A stretch of 64,000 nucleotides of DNA from DAIPXZ01 sp036782995 (GTDB taxonomy: Bacteria > Bacillota > Clostridia > Saccharofermentanales > Saccharofermentanaceae): assembly GCA_036782995.1 (NCBI GenBank), contig DAIPXZ010000005.1:33086-97085 (forward strand), in the 5' to 3' direction. Both the position numbers and the translations under genes were made by a program. A model generated the notes under the pieces. It did no database searches. It had not been told where the DNA came from and was given only the letters and a program-made list of their open reading frames with translations. Shown piece after piece: positions 53,381 to 63,096 of this stretch; position 1 is the stretch's first letter, and each line of letters starts with the position of its first letter.

Positions 53381-53409
53381 AGTATACTCGATTCATAATC
53401 GGCTTTCAA
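53381..53409 (-). promoter_or_regulatory. promoter of the acyl-CoA synthetase gene
   Basis: On the minus strand TTGAAA (53404-53409), 17-base spacer, TATACT (53381-53386). An 11-base palindrome TTGATAATCAA (53363-53373) lies just downstream and could be an operator. Confidence 0.7.
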
Positions 53410-53418
53410 CCCAAAATA

Positions 53419-53994
53419 TTAACCTTTGTTTGATTTCGGTAATATGTATTTTTTCAATTGCTTTCGTCTTTCTTTGTAATCTGGCATCTGCCGGGCAAGA
53501 CGAGTCCAAAAATCTGTTGAATGATTCATAAAATACAAATGGGTTAACTCATGCAGTAAAACATATTCAAATAATTCATCATTCACCGCATCCAAATAGA
53601 TGCTTAATGATATATTTCCGAGACTGGAGCAAGACCCCCATCTCGATGTTGATGCACGAATGAAGATGCGTTTCGGCTTTATTCCATCGTATGTTGAAAG
53701 AAAAATCTTCGTTTTATTAAGCAGACGTAATCGCGCGGCTTCTCTCTCTTTTGGATTCATCGTATCAACTTTGATTGCCTCTTCCAAGTGACGAAGTCGC
53801 TTTTCAATCCATTCGCTCTTCAAATCGACAAAAGAATCAATAAATGAAAGTGAAGCGCGTCTGGGCGCCTTTACTACTACCATACCATCGATGACAGATA
53901 AGGATATCGTTTTCCTGTTTTCTTGAATTAAAGAATAAGGAATACATCGTTTGCATGAAACAAACGTACGAGTGGACGAAAGATTCTTTTTCAT
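53419..53994 (-). CDS. YgjP-like (SprT/DUF45) metal-dependent hydrolase
   Basis: 191 residues. Seen: an N-terminal region with ISLSVIDGMVVVKAPRRASLSFIDSFV, the signature SRWGSCSSLGNISLS, and the zinc motif HELTHLYFMNHSTDFW (HExxH with a downstream His). Family members are putative zinc peptidases without a settled substrate. It begins 15 bases after pyrE on the same strand and has only a weak ribosome site, so it is likely the last gene of the pyr transcript. No terminator is visible after it. Confidence 0.8.
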   Translation of the reverse strand: MKKNLSSTRTFVSCKRCIPYSLIQENRKTISLSVIDGMVVVKAPRRASLSFIDSFVDLKSEWIEKRLRHLEEAIKVDTMNPKEREAARLRLLNKTKIFLSTYDGIKPKRIFIRASTSRWGSCSSLGNISLSIYLDAVNDELFEYVLLHELTHLYFMNHSTDFWTRLARQMPDYKERRKQLKKYILPKSNKG

Positions 53995-54009
53995 TCGACA
54001 ATCCGCATA

Positions 54010-54867
54010 TTATTTATTGGGAACATAACCACGCGAGATTGCGAGCTCCGCTCTCTCCCTTGGTTTACCGCCGAGAGCAATTTGCTCATCAATAAAATCC
54101 GGATGCTTCGATAGATAATCCTTCATGTAATCAATCGGTGAAGCCATAAATGAGGCAACCATCTCGCGTTGTCCATCCGTAATAATTTCAAGTGATAGTG
54201 CTGTATCAAAAAGTGATGCTTCAATGGCAACGAAAGTATGCATAGCAACGCCTTCTGATTTCAGATTGTCTTCCCCACCCTGAACACGATCAATAACTGC
54301 AATTGTGTCCGAAATGCTTGCGCCGAGCTTACGAATCGCTGGAATCCATGCGCGAGTATAACTGGAAGCTTCTGTGATTAAATCGGCAATATGTAATGCC
54401 TTACGGTCAGACAAATCGCCTGCTTTTACTTCTTTACATGTCATGAAATTATCTGTGGAATAGAAAGTACTTCCATCCTTAAAAATTGAAAGATGTGGTT
54501 TTTTCATGAAATAAGCAGGCAATATAGAAAAGAAGAAATCGCGACGTTCACCGCCGGAAATGAAGTCGAAATCCGGTAGCTTTTTTGCCTCTGCAACAAT
54601 CAAATCCGTAACGGTTTTGAATGAAGCAGATTCTTCATAGGCCTTCAATAAATAATGTAGAATCGTCGTAGGAAATGTTTTCTTATCCGTGGCGGCCGTC
54701 TCAATCAAATGAAGAAGCTCGTTCGCCTTTTCTTCTGAGCCTAAAAGAAAATGCGTATTGATATAGAATGGTCCGAACGTACCTGAAGCATACCAAAATG
54801 GGTGTTCTGGATCACTGACGCGTACCGCGGATGTATTGAATAAGTCATTAATGATTGTCGTGTTCAT
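54010..54867 (-). CDS. pyrE: orotate phosphoribosyltransferase
   Basis: Converts orotate and PRPP to OMP. 285 residues, longer than the ~210 of the classical enzyme but similar to the long clostridial type. Seen: FWYASGTFGPFYINTHFLLG, the FISGGERRDFFFSILPAYFMKKPHL stretch, and a PRPP loop AVIDRVQGGEDNL. ATG 54867 is used: GGAGG is close upstream, and the longer open frame to 54915 overlaps pyrD without need. Position at the end of the pyr operon supports the call. Confidence 0.85.
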   Translation of the reverse strand: MNTTIINDLFNTSAVRVSDPEHPFWYASGTFGPFYINTHFLLGSEEKANELLHLIETAATDKKTFPTTILHYLLKAYEESASFKTVTDLIVAEAKKLPDFDFISGGERRDFFFSILPAYFMKKPHLSIFKDGSTFYSTDNFMTCKEVKAGDLSDRKALHIADLITEASSYTRAWIPAIRKLGASISDTIAVIDRVQGGEDNLKSEGVAMHTFVAIEASLFDTALSLEIITDGQREMVASFMASPIDYMKDYLSKHPDFIDEQIALGGKPRERAELAISRGYVPNK

Positions 54868-54871
54868 AGGG

Positions 54872-55792
54872 TTACCTCCATAATTCCAATGTGCCGGTAA
54901 GCGATGATAAATCATCTATGGCATTTGCTTTTGCGTATTCTTCTAAATCGTGTACGATCTTCTCAGCGCCACTCGGATGAACGAGATTCCATGTTCCGAT
55001 TTCCACGGCAGAAGCACCGGCTATCATGAACTCCAAAATATCATCAGCAGAAGATATACCTCCGCAGCCAATTACAGGAATAGATACTGCCTCATAGCAA
55101 TCATGAACCATCTTGATTGCTATTGGCTTAACACATGGTCCGGAGAGTCCTCCTGTGTTATTGTGTAAAATTGGACGTCGTGTTCGAATATCAATCGCCA
55201 TGCCCATCAGTGTATTTATGGCAACAACCGCGTTTGCACCGCCGGCTTCAGCTGCCTTCGCAGTATCGCGAATATTGGTTACGTTCGGCGTTAGTTTTAC
55301 CCATAACGGAAGACTTGTTAAGGAACGAAGCTTGGCAACCAAGGCTTCGATGGCTTTAGGAGATGTACCGATAACCATGCAGCCTTCCCTCACATTGGGA
55401 CATGAGAAGTTTAATTCAAGCGCATCGATTCGGTTTGCATATTCATTTAATCTGGATACCATGGCAATATAATCTTCTTCAGAATGACCTGCCACGTTCA
55501 CGATAATCTTCGAGCCAGTTGTCTCCATAAAAGCAAGCTCATGATCAAGAAATGCTTCTACACCGGGATTCTGCAGACCGACACAATTTAACATGCCCGA
55601 TGGTGTTTCTGCGACACGACAGCCTTCATTTCCTTGACGTGGCAAAAGAGTTAAGCCCTTCGATGAGAGTCCACCAATTTTCGATAAATCCATATATTCA
55701 GCAAGCTCACGACCGAAACCACATGTTCCTGATGCAAGAATTACGGGATTATCAAGCGATACAGTATCGATTTTAACCTGTAAAGTGCTCAA
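54872..55792 (-). CDS. pyrD: dihydroorotate dehydrogenase, class 1B catalytic subunit
   Basis: 306 residues. Seen: NPVILASGTCGFG, GGLSSKGLTLLPRQGN, NCVGLQNPG, the catalytic cysteine in LNFSCPNV, KLTPNV, INTLMGMAID, NNTGGLSGP and GCGGISS, typical of FMN-binding PyrDB, which works with PyrK to reduce NAD. The start is TTG 55792 with a full GGAGGTGA site; it overlaps the pyrK stop (TTGA). Confidence 0.94.
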   Translation of the reverse strand: MSTLQVKIDTVSLDNPVILASGTCGFGRELAEYMDLSKIGGLSSKGLTLLPRQGNEGCRVAETPSGMLNCVGLQNPGVEAFLDHELAFMETTGSKIIVNVAGHSEEDYIAMVSRLNEYANRIDALELNFSCPNVREGCMVIGTSPKAIEALVAKLRSLTSLPLWVKLTPNVTNIRDTAKAAEAGGANAVVAINTLMGMAIDIRTRRPILHNNTGGLSGPCVKPIAIKMVHDCYEAVSIPVIGCGGISSADDILEFMIAGASAVEIGTWNLVHPSGAEKIVHDLEEYAKANAIDDLSSLTGTLELWR

Positions 55793-56577
55793 AAAATCAC
55801 CTCCTCAGAAGAGAATACCGGACCATCCTTGCAGCAACGTGCATGTTTAAATGGAACGCCTTGTTCTTCAGCCTTTATTTTGCATACACACACTAAACAT
55901 GCACCAATACCGCATGCCATACGCTTTTCCATAGAAACATAACAAGGCAATGCTTGTGTTGCCGCCCATTCAGAAATCTTCTTCATCATGATTTCAGGAC
56001 CAACGACAAATAGCGTCGTGTCATTCAAAGCTTCGGACGGTAAGCTAATTACTGCATCTAATGCTGTTCCCTTCATTCCGTAGTCACCGGAATCAGTAGC
56101 CACAATGAATTGATCGGTCAATGCCTCGAATTCTGAAAGCAATAATGATTCCGATTTTGAACGATAACCATTTACACAAGTGACGTTGTACCCTCGTTCT
56201 TTGGCATAATGGCAAGTAAAATGAATCGGGAAAATACCGGTTCCTCCGCCGATTAGCAAAAGCTTCTTTGTTTTCACCATGGAATCAATATCCAGCCCGT
56301 GTCCCAGTGGTCCAATAACCGAATACGCATCACCCGGTTTGGCATGCGTTAATTCGCGACTACCTTTACCAACATTACGAATGCCAATCTTTACGAGTCC
56401 TGTAGAGGCATCTGCGTCCATAATTCCAAATGGCCTTTTTAGGAACGACTTACATGAGATGTTGATAAATTGTCCCGGGATTGCGGATTTCGCAATCTCG
56501 GAACAATAGAAAGACAATATTGAAACAGATTCATTTAAAGCAGTGACGCTTTCCAGTATAATCGGGTATTCTTTCAT
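55789..56577 (-). CDS. pyrK: dihydroorotate dehydrogenase electron transfer subunit
   Basis: 262 residues. Seen: FAD-binding N-terminal barrel with PGQFINIS and the RPFGIMD segment, NAD-binding LLIGGGTGIFPIHF, and the C-terminal [2Fe-2S] cysteines CGIGACLVCVCK and HARCCKDGPVF. Passes electrons from PyrD to NAD. AAGGAG precedes ATG 56577, 12 bases after carB. Confidence 0.94.
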   Translation of the reverse strand: MKEYPIILESVTALNESVSILSFYCSEIAKSAIPGQFINISCKSFLKRPFGIMDADASTGLVKIGIRNVGKGSRELTHAKPGDAYSVIGPLGHGLDIDSMVKTKKLLLIGGGTGIFPIHFTCHYAKERGYNVTCVNGYRSKSESLLLSEFEALTDQFIVATDSGDYGMKGTALDAVISLPSEALNDTTLFVVGPEIMMKKISEWAATQALPCYVSMEKRMACGIGACLVCVCKIKAEEQGVPFKHARCCKDGPVFSSEEVIF

Positions 56578-56589
56578 GAAAGCTCCTTC

Positions 56590-59500
56590 TTATTTCATCA
56601 GCATCGCGTTTTCCGGCGGTTTTTCGTTCTGCGGAAGCTTCTCTTTACGTGTTTCAGCAACAATCTTTGCAAACGTCGACAGCTCATATGCTTCGATATC
56701 CGTTGGCTTCATTTGACGTTCAAGACACTCAAGAACAGCAACAAGTGTGTCCAAAGCCGTAATGGTCGGAACGCCGTGCTCGATGCATTTTCTGCGGAGT
56801 CTGAAACCGTTATTAATCATAGAAGCAGCATTGGATTCTGTATTTACCAAAAGCTTAATCTTTCCCGACGAAACGGCATCCAGCAAATTCGGAGATTCTT
56901 CCTCCATCTTGCGAACAGAGTTTGTTGGAATACCGGCCTTGTTTAAATAGTTTGCCGTACCACCTGTCGCATAAAGCTCAAAACCAAGATTCATCAACTT
57001 GTCTGCAAGCGGCAACAAGTCAGATTTATCACTGTCTTTAACAGTCAAGAGTACACTATCGCCCTTTTTAGGGAACTTAAATCCAGAAGCCAAGATGGCC
57101 TTGTACATTGCTTCGGCATAGGTCGTCGAAAGTCCGAGAACCTCACCTGTACTCTTCATCTCAGGCCCTAAGCTGACATCAACATCGTGGAGCTTTTCAA
57201 ACGAGAATACCGGGGCCTTTATTGCATATACCCACGGATAACGTGCATAGAGTCCGGTACCGTAATCAAAGTCATCCAATGAACCGCCAACCATAATTTT
57301 CGTAGCCAAATCTACAATCGGAATACCAGTAACCTTACTGATATAAGGAACAGTACGTGAAGAACGAGGATTGACTTCGATTACATATACTTCATCGTTG
57401 AAGAGGATGAACTGAATATTTACAAGGCCGATAACATGAAGTGATAATGCCAATCGTTTTGTGTATTCAACGATGATATCGCGAATACGGTCAGAAATGT
57501 ATGCAGGGAAAATCGAGATGGAGTCACCGGAGTGAACGCCGGCACGCTCCAAGTGTTCCATGATGCCAGGAACCAGAATGTTCTTGCCATCGCAAACCGC
57601 ATCTACCTCTAACTCGACACCACGCAGGTACTTGTCAACAAGAATCGGATGTTCTTGTTCTACCAAGTTAATGATACGCATGTATTCGACCATCTCATCG
57701 TCATTATTAACGATAGCCATACCCTGACCGCCGAGAACATATGAAGGACGAACCAATACTGGATAAGTAAGCTCCTCCGCCATCTTCAGAGCCTCTTCGG
57801 TTGTAAACACCGTACCGCCCTTCGGACGCTTGATTTCGCATTTTTCAAGAATTTCATCAAAACGCTCACGATCTTCTGCGGCATCTACCATGTCAGCTGA
57901 AGTACCCATGATTTTGACGCCCATATCAGAAACGGCCTTAATGAGCTTAATTGCTGTTTGGCCACCGAATTGACAGATACAGCCGTCCGGCTTTTCATTC
58001 TCAACAATCGCACGAACATCATCCACCGTCAAAGGCTCGAAGTACAAACGATCTGATGTGTCATAGTCAGTTGATACAGTTTCCGGATTGTTATTGGCAA
58101 TGATTGCTTCATATCCCAAACGACGCAAAGCCCAAACCGAGTGAACCGAGCAATAATCGAACTCAATACCTTGGCCGATACGAATCGGACCGGAACCGAG
58201 AACCAATACCTTCTTCTTATCTGTACGAATTGATTCGTTAAATGTATCAAATGTGGAGTAATAGTATGGTGTTAATGCTTTGTACTCACCAGCACAGGTA
58301 TCTACCATCTTGTACGTGTAATTAAGCCCCAGCCCCTTACGACGGTTTCTAATTGTCTCTGCATCTGAATGTACTAGCTTTGCAATATATGAGTCTACAA
58401 AGCCCATCTTGACGATTTTCTTCAAGAAATCATCTGTAAGCTGATCCTCGGAAGGAATCGCACACAGCTCATCTTCGGTATTTACCAAGTTACGAAGCTT
58501 TTTCAAGAAGAACTTGTCTACCATCGTAATATCGTAAAGTGCTTGATCAGAATATCCGCGACGCATGGCCTCTGCCAAAAGGAAAATTCGCATGTCATCT
58601 ACGGTTTTTAGTCTTTCTGCAACTTGTGCATCAGAAAGAGATGTCATCACAGGAACCTTGAGTCCGAAGATATTGAGCTCCAACGAACGAATCGCCTTCA
58701 TAAGTGACTGTTCAAAAGTATTACCAATACTCATGATTTCGCCAGTTGCTTTCATCTGAGTGCCGAGCGTTCTTTTTGCTTTAACAAACTTATCGAACGG
58801 GAATTTAGGAATCTTCGTAACGATATAGTCAACCGCTGGCTCGAAGCAGGCTTTCGTTGTGCCAGTAATTTCATTTGGAATTTCATCCAAAGAATATCCA
58901 CATGCGATTCTCGCGGCAACCTTAGCAATCGGATATCCCGTTGCTTTCGAAGCTAAAGCCGAAGAACGTGACAAACGTGGGTTAACCTCGATAACAGCAT
59001 ATTCTTCCGAAGTCGGATGCTGTGCAAATTGAACGTTGCATCCACCGGCAATTTCAAGCTCTTCTACAATGTTCAATGCGGCCGAGCGTAATCTCTGGTA
59101 TTCCGTATCCGTAAGTGTTTGTGCAGGTGCAACAACAATGGAGTCACCTGTATGAATACCGACTGGGTCTAAGTTTTCCATGGAACAAATGGTAACCTTA
59201 TTACCCTTTGAATCACGAATGGCCTCGAACTCAATTTCCTTCCATCCGGCAATACTCTTCTCGATTAATACTTGATGAACACGACTCGCTTCGAGTCCGA
59301 CTGTTGCAATCTCAACCATCTCACGTTGGTTTGCTGCAATACCGCCGCCTGTTCCGCCAAGAGTAAACGCCGGACGTACGATAATTGGATAACCGATTCG
59401 GTTTGCAACGGAGATACATTCGTCAATGGAATTCGCCGTATCCGAAGGAATACATGGCTCATGAATACGAAGCATCGCATCACGGAACTCTTCACGGTCT

Positions 59501-59880
59501 TCACCACGCTTAATACCAGCTGCCGGAGTACCCATGAGCTTAACATTGTGTTCAGCCAAGAATCCTGATTCAGAAAGCTCCATCGCGAAATTCAAACCTG
59601 TTTGTCCGCCTAGTGTTGCTAACAATCCGTCAATCTTCTCGTCAATAATCAGCTTCTTTACGACATCTAGTTGTAAAGGCTCTAGGAAAATGCGATCCGC
59701 CATACCCGGATCGGTCATGATGGTAGCCGGATTACTATTTACCAATACCACATAGAATCCCTCTTGCTTTAATGTTCGGCAGGCTTGTGTACCTGCATAG
59801 TCAAACTCGGCAGCCTGACCGATAATAATCGGACCTGAACCGATAACCATTACACGACTGACATCATTTCTCTTTGGCAT
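56590..59880 (-). CDS. carB: carbamoyl-phosphate synthase large subunit
   Basis: 1096 residues with the two-fold repeat of ATP-grasp halves: N-terminal MVIGSGPIIIGQAAEFDYAGTQA and the second half LVLGSGPIRIGQGIEFDYCSVHS (each shown in part), then a C-terminal allosteric MGS-like domain (LYATGGTANYLNKAGI; LVNTESNAASMINNGFRLRR). It makes carbamoyl phosphate from bicarbonate, ATP and ammonia or glutamine nitrogen. The small subunit gene carA, needed for glutamine use, is not next to it nor anywhere in the window. A consensus promoter stands right upstream. Confidence 0.96.
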   Translation of the reverse strand: MPKRNDVSRVMVIGSGPIIIGQAAEFDYAGTQACRTLKQEGFYVVLVNSNPATIMTDPGMADRIFLEPLQLDVVKKLIIDEKIDGLLATLGGQTGLNFAMELSESGFLAEHNVKLMGTPAAGIKRGEDREEFRDAMLRIHEPCIPSDTANSIDECISVANRIGYPIIVRPAFTLGGTGGGIAANQREMVEIATVGLEASRVHQVLIEKSIAGWKEIEFEAIRDSKGNKVTICSMENLDPVGIHTGDSIVVAPAQTLTDTEYQRLRSAALNIVEELEIAGGCNVQFAQHPTSEEYAVIEVNPRLSRSSALASKATGYPIAKVAARIACGYSLDEIPNEITGTTKACFEPAVDYIVTKIPKFPFDKFVKAKRTLGTQMKATGEIMSIGNTFEQSLMKAIRSLELNIFGLKVPVMTSLSDAQVAERLKTVDDMRIFLLAEAMRRGYSDQALYDITMVDKFFLKKLRNLVNTEDELCAIPSEDQLTDDFLKKIVKMGFVDSYIAKLVHSDAETIRNRRKGLGLNYTYKMVDTCAGEYKALTPYYYSTFDTFNESIRTDKKKVLVLGSGPIRIGQGIEFDYCSVHSVWALRRLGYEAIIANNNPETVSTDYDTSDRLYFEPLTVDDVRAIVENEKPDGCICQFGGQTAIKLIKAVSDMGVKIMGTSADMVDAAEDRERFDEILEKCEIKRPKGGTVFTTEEALKMAEELTYPVLVRPSYVLGGQGMAIVNNDDEMVEYMRIINLVEQEHPILVDKYLRGVELEVDAVCDGKNILVPGIMEHLERAGVHSGDSISIFPAYISDRIRDIIVEYTKRLALSLHVIGLVNIQFILFNDEVYVIEVNPRSSRTVPYISKVTGIPIVDLATKIMVGGSLDDFDYGTGLYARYPWVYAIKAPVFSFEKLHDVDVSLGPEMKSTGEVLGLSTTYAEAMYKAILASGFKFPKKGDSVLLTVKDSDKSDLLPLADKLMNLGFELYATGGTANYLNKAGIPTNSVRKMEEESPNLLDAVSSGKIKLLVNTESNAASMINNGFRLRRKCIEHGVPTITALDTLVAVLECLERQMKPTDIEAYELSTFAKIVAETRKEKLPQNEKPPENAMLMK

Positions 59881-59937
59881 AAACTGATCTCCTTTGTCCG
59901 TATTCGGACTATTTATATATATTCTTGCATTTGTATA

Positions 59938-59966
59938 ATTATACGCCTCATATGCATACGGCTCAA
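59938..59966 (-). promoter_or_regulatory. internal promoter of carB
   Basis: On the minus strand TTGAGC (59961-59966), 17-base spacer, TATAAT (59938-59943), in the 99-base gap between pyrF and carB. A 5-bp hairpin GTCCG-AATA-CGGAC follows in the leader. Confidence 0.75.
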
Positions 59967-59979
59967 CTGAATTCTATTG

Positions 59980-60921
59980 TTATTTTCTCGATTTTAATGC
60001 TTCCTGCAAATCATTTCTCATGCGAATTGCTTCATCACGAGTTGCTTTCTTAAACTCCATCGGCTCCAAATCCGTACGCTTCTTCCATGCACACATTAAG
60101 CTACGGGAAGCATTCACGATTCCGCCCTTGCCATCAGCTGTAAAGGAAGCAACGGCGTCACTTCCACTTCCGCCCTGTGCACCGTATCCCGGTACCAAAA
60201 CAAAGGCATGAGGCATACGCTCACGAACCGCCTTCGCTTGTTCAGGCCAAGTCGCACCAACAACCGCGCCTAATGAGCTGATTCCAGATTCTCCGATTAA
60301 TTCCTTGCCCCATTCTTCGACTTTATCAGCCATAGCTTCATATACATATCTTCCATCTTCTAATTTCAAATCTTGTAAATCACCGGCAGATGGATTTGAT
60401 GTTCTTACTAGAACAAAAATTCCCTTTCCTTTTTCTTTCGCGACATCAATAAATGGCTTTACGCCGTCAATTCCAAGATAACCATTCACCGTAATCGCAT
60501 CACAACCGAACATTTCAGGTGTTGTGTCATTGATAATTTTTGTCTCACCGATAATTGCATTCGCATATGCAGTAGCTGTTGAACCAATGTCGTTTCTCTT
60601 TGCATCACCGATTACCAACATTCCCTTGTCATGTGCATATTGAATCGTCTTGCGAAGAGCCGCAATGCCGTGAATGCCGTACATTTCATAATATGCAAAC
60701 TGCGGTTTGATTGCTGGGATAATGTCATATACGGCATCAATCAACTGTCGATTGTAGTCGAACAAGGCCATCCCCGTCTCCATTTGCTTGTTTTCCGCCT
60801 GCCCCTTCCATTCTTCAAGAAGCTCTGGTGGAAGATATTCCAGTTTTGGATCCAATCCCATTACGGTTGGATTATTGCATTTAGCAATCCGCGCCGCTAA
60901 TTCATCCGCGAAGTTCGTCAT
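59980..60921 (-). CDS. pyrF: orotidine 5'-phosphate decarboxylase (type 2)
   Basis: 313 residues, the longer subfamily. Seen: VMGLDPKLEYLP, AIKPQFAYYEMYGIHG, the catalytic DAKRNDIGSTATAYA, and LVPGYGAQGG near the C-terminus. Decarboxylates OMP to UMP. It overlaps the pyrC end by 20 bases; AGGAGG lies inside pyrC. Confidence 0.94.
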   Translation of the reverse strand: MTNFADELAARIAKCNNPTVMGLDPKLEYLPPELLEEWKGQAENKQMETGMALFDYNRQLIDAVYDIIPAIKPQFAYYEMYGIHGIAALRKTIQYAHDKGMLVIGDAKRNDIGSTATAYANAIIGETKIINDTTPEMFGCDAITVNGYLGIDGVKPFIDVAKEKGKGIFVLVRTSNPSAGDLQDLKLEDGRYVYEAMADKVEEWGKELIGESGISSLGAVVGATWPEQAKAVRERMPHAFVLVPGYGAQGGSGSDAVASFTADGKGGIVNASRSLMCAWKKRTDLEPMEFKKATRDEAIRMRNDLQEALKSRK

Positions 60922-62170
60922 AAGTAATTGTTCCTCCTTTTACGGTAAGCTTGCAACGACCATAAAGCTGAAATCCGTCAAAAGGCGTATTTCTAGACTT
61001 TGAAAGCATTTCATCTTTATGGAAAGTGAATTCATCAGAAAGATTCATTAGTGTAAGATCAGCAGGTGCTCCTGCATCTAGGGTGCCGCGACCAAGTCGA
61101 AGAATATCCGAAGGATTCGTCGTCATTGTTGCAACGAGATTGATAAGCGAAAGGAAACCTGGCTTAACTAAATAGGTATATCCGAGTGCAAATGCTGTTT
61201 CAAAACCAACGATTCCGTTATTTGCGAGTGAAAACTCGATATCCTTCTCATCCGCATGATGTGGTGCATGATCAGTCACGATACAATCGAGCGTACCGTC
61301 CTTTAATCCTTCAATAACAGCCAAACGATCCGCTTCCGTCCGAAGCGGAGGATTCATCTTCGTATTTGGATCAAAGGTGCTACATGCTTCTTCCGTCAAA
61401 GAGAAGTAGTGTGGGCATGTTTCGGCCGTTACGCGTACGCCTCGCTTTTTCGCCTGTCGAATAATGTCAACACCACTCTTGGTACTGACATGACAGATGT
61501 GAATCGGCATATGTAGGTATTCTGCAGTCAAAACATCTCTGGCAATCATTAAGTCTTCTGCGATAGAAGGAATCCCACGAAGTCCTATGGATGTTGACAC
61601 AACCCCTTCATTCATTGCCCCTTCAGAAACAGATAATTCTTCACAGTGATTTAGTACCGGCAAATCAAAGTCGGAAGCATACTCCATCACTTTTTTAAGA
61701 AGATCTGCTGTGGCAATCGGTTTTCCATCATCAGAAACGGCAACAATACCAGCTTCCTTCATAAGCCCCATTTCGGAAAGCTCTTTTCCGAGAAGTCCCT
61801 TGCTTGCTGCGCCTATCGGGAATACATTCGTCGAAGCCTTATCATGCGCCTTTTTGAGAATACCAGAAACCACGGCAGCATTATCACAAACGGGGTTCGT
61901 ATTTGGCATCGGACAGACACTCGTAAAACCGCCCTTTGCCGCACTCTTCGTGCCACTTTCAATATCCTCACGATACTCAAAACCAGGTTCACGCAAGTGA
62001 CAATGCATATCAATGAGTCCCGGCATCACGGTTAATCCTTCTCCGTCAATCTCAACTGTATCGGCATCTGCTGAAAACGCTGTATCAGAAAACAGTCCGT
62101 CTCGGATATATACGGAAATCATCTCACCCGAAGAGAAATGCTTAACATTCTTAATAATCATCTTGCTCAT
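60902..62170 (-). CDS. pyrC: dihydroorotase
   Basis: 422 residues, class I cyclic amidohydrolase. Seen: metal motif DMHCHLREPGFEYRED, CPMPNTNPVCD, LNHCEE, HICHVST and DHAPHH. Cyclises carbamoyl aspartate. It starts in the TAATG overlap with the pyrB stop. Confidence 0.95.
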   Translation of the reverse strand: MSKMIIKNVKHFSSGEMISVYIRDGLFSDTAFSADADTVEIDGEGLTVMPGLIDMHCHLREPGFEYREDIESGTKSAAKGGFTSVCPMPNTNPVCDNAAVVSGILKKAHDKASTNVFPIGAASKGLLGKELSEMGLMKEAGIVAVSDDGKPIATADLLKKVMEYASDFDLPVLNHCEELSVSEGAMNEGVVSTSIGLRGIPSIAEDLMIARDVLTAEYLHMPIHICHVSTKSGVDIIRQAKKRGVRVTAETCPHYFSLTEEACSTFDPNTKMNPPLRTEADRLAVIEGLKDGTLDCIVTDHAPHHADEKDIEFSLANNGIVGFETAFALGYTYLVKPGFLSLINLVATMTTNPSDILRLGRGTLDAGAPADLTLMNLSDEFTFHKDEMLSKSRNTPFDGFQLYGRCKLTVKGGTITYDELRG

Positions 62171-63096
62171 TATTGATTTCTCCTTGCTATCAGCAAATAA
62201 AGAACTGCCATGCGCACGGCAACGCCATTCGTTACTTGTTCATTAATAACCGATTGCGGGCAATCGTAAACCGCAGTCGGTAGCTCTACACCATGATTAC
62301 ACGGACCAGGATGTAAAAGAATCGCATCGCTCTTAGCTAGCTTAAGACGCTCTTCAGAAATCGAGTAGAACTTCGAATACTCCGCGACTGATGGGAATAG
62401 CGACTTTGTCTGACGCTCAAGCTGTACACGAAGTCCCATAACCGCATCTGCGTCCGTTACTGCCTCATCGACAGTACGACATACCGTGCATCCCATTTTC
62501 TCAAGTCCGACAGGTACCATTGTTCGCGGGCCTGCAACATTAACCGTCGCTCCAAGCTTCGTAAGTCCAATGACGTTACTTCGAACAACACGACTGTGAT
62601 ATAAATCTCCGCAAATCGCAACCTTCAATCCATCAATATGTCCATACTTTTCGTACATCGTGAACATATCCAGCAAGGCCTGTGTCGGATGCTCATTCAT
62701 TCCATCTCCGGCATTCACGATTGAGGCAGAAACTCGAGGCCCCAAGTAATGCGGCGCACCAGATTGGCTGTGTCTCATAATGATAATATCCGTAGCCATC
62801 ATATCAATCGTTCGTGCGGTATCCAAAAGAGATTCACCCTTGTTTACAGAACTGCCGGAAGTCGTAATGTTTGCACTGGCAGAACCCATATATTTCGAAG
62901 CAAGCTCAAAAGACAATCTCGTTCTTGTACTGTTTTCATAGAACAGCGTCACAACCGATTTGCCCTGAAGATGTGATGTCTTCTTGTTACCCGAAGTTAA
63001 AACCATCTTCATCATCTTCGCCGTGTCCAAAATCTCCATGATTTCTTCCGCGGAAAGCTCCTTTAACCCTAACAAATCCTTGCTTCTCAGACTCAT
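62170..63096 (-). CDS. pyrB: aspartate carbamoyltransferase catalytic subunit
   Basis: 308 residues. Seen: carbamoyl-phosphate loop FYENSTRTRLSFELA, RHSQSGAP, NEHPTQALLDMFT, and VQLERQTKSLFPS. Transfers the carbamoyl group to aspartate. No pyrI regulatory subunit is present. It overlaps pyrR by 4 bases (ATGA). Confidence 0.95.
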   Translation of the reverse strand: MSLRSKDLLGLKELSAEEIMEILDTAKMMKMVLTSGNKKTSHLQGKSVVTLFYENSTRTRLSFELASKYMGSASANITTSGSSVNKGESLLDTARTIDMMATDIIIMRHSQSGAPHYLGPRVSASIVNAGDGMNEHPTQALLDMFTMYEKYGHIDGLKVAICGDLYHSRVVRSNVIGLTKLGATVNVAGPRTMVPVGLEKMGCTVCRTVDEAVTDADAVMGLRVQLERQTKSLFPSVAEYSKFYSISEERLKLAKSDAILLHPGPCNHGVELPTAVYDCPQSVINEQVTNGVAVRMAVLYLLIARRNQ

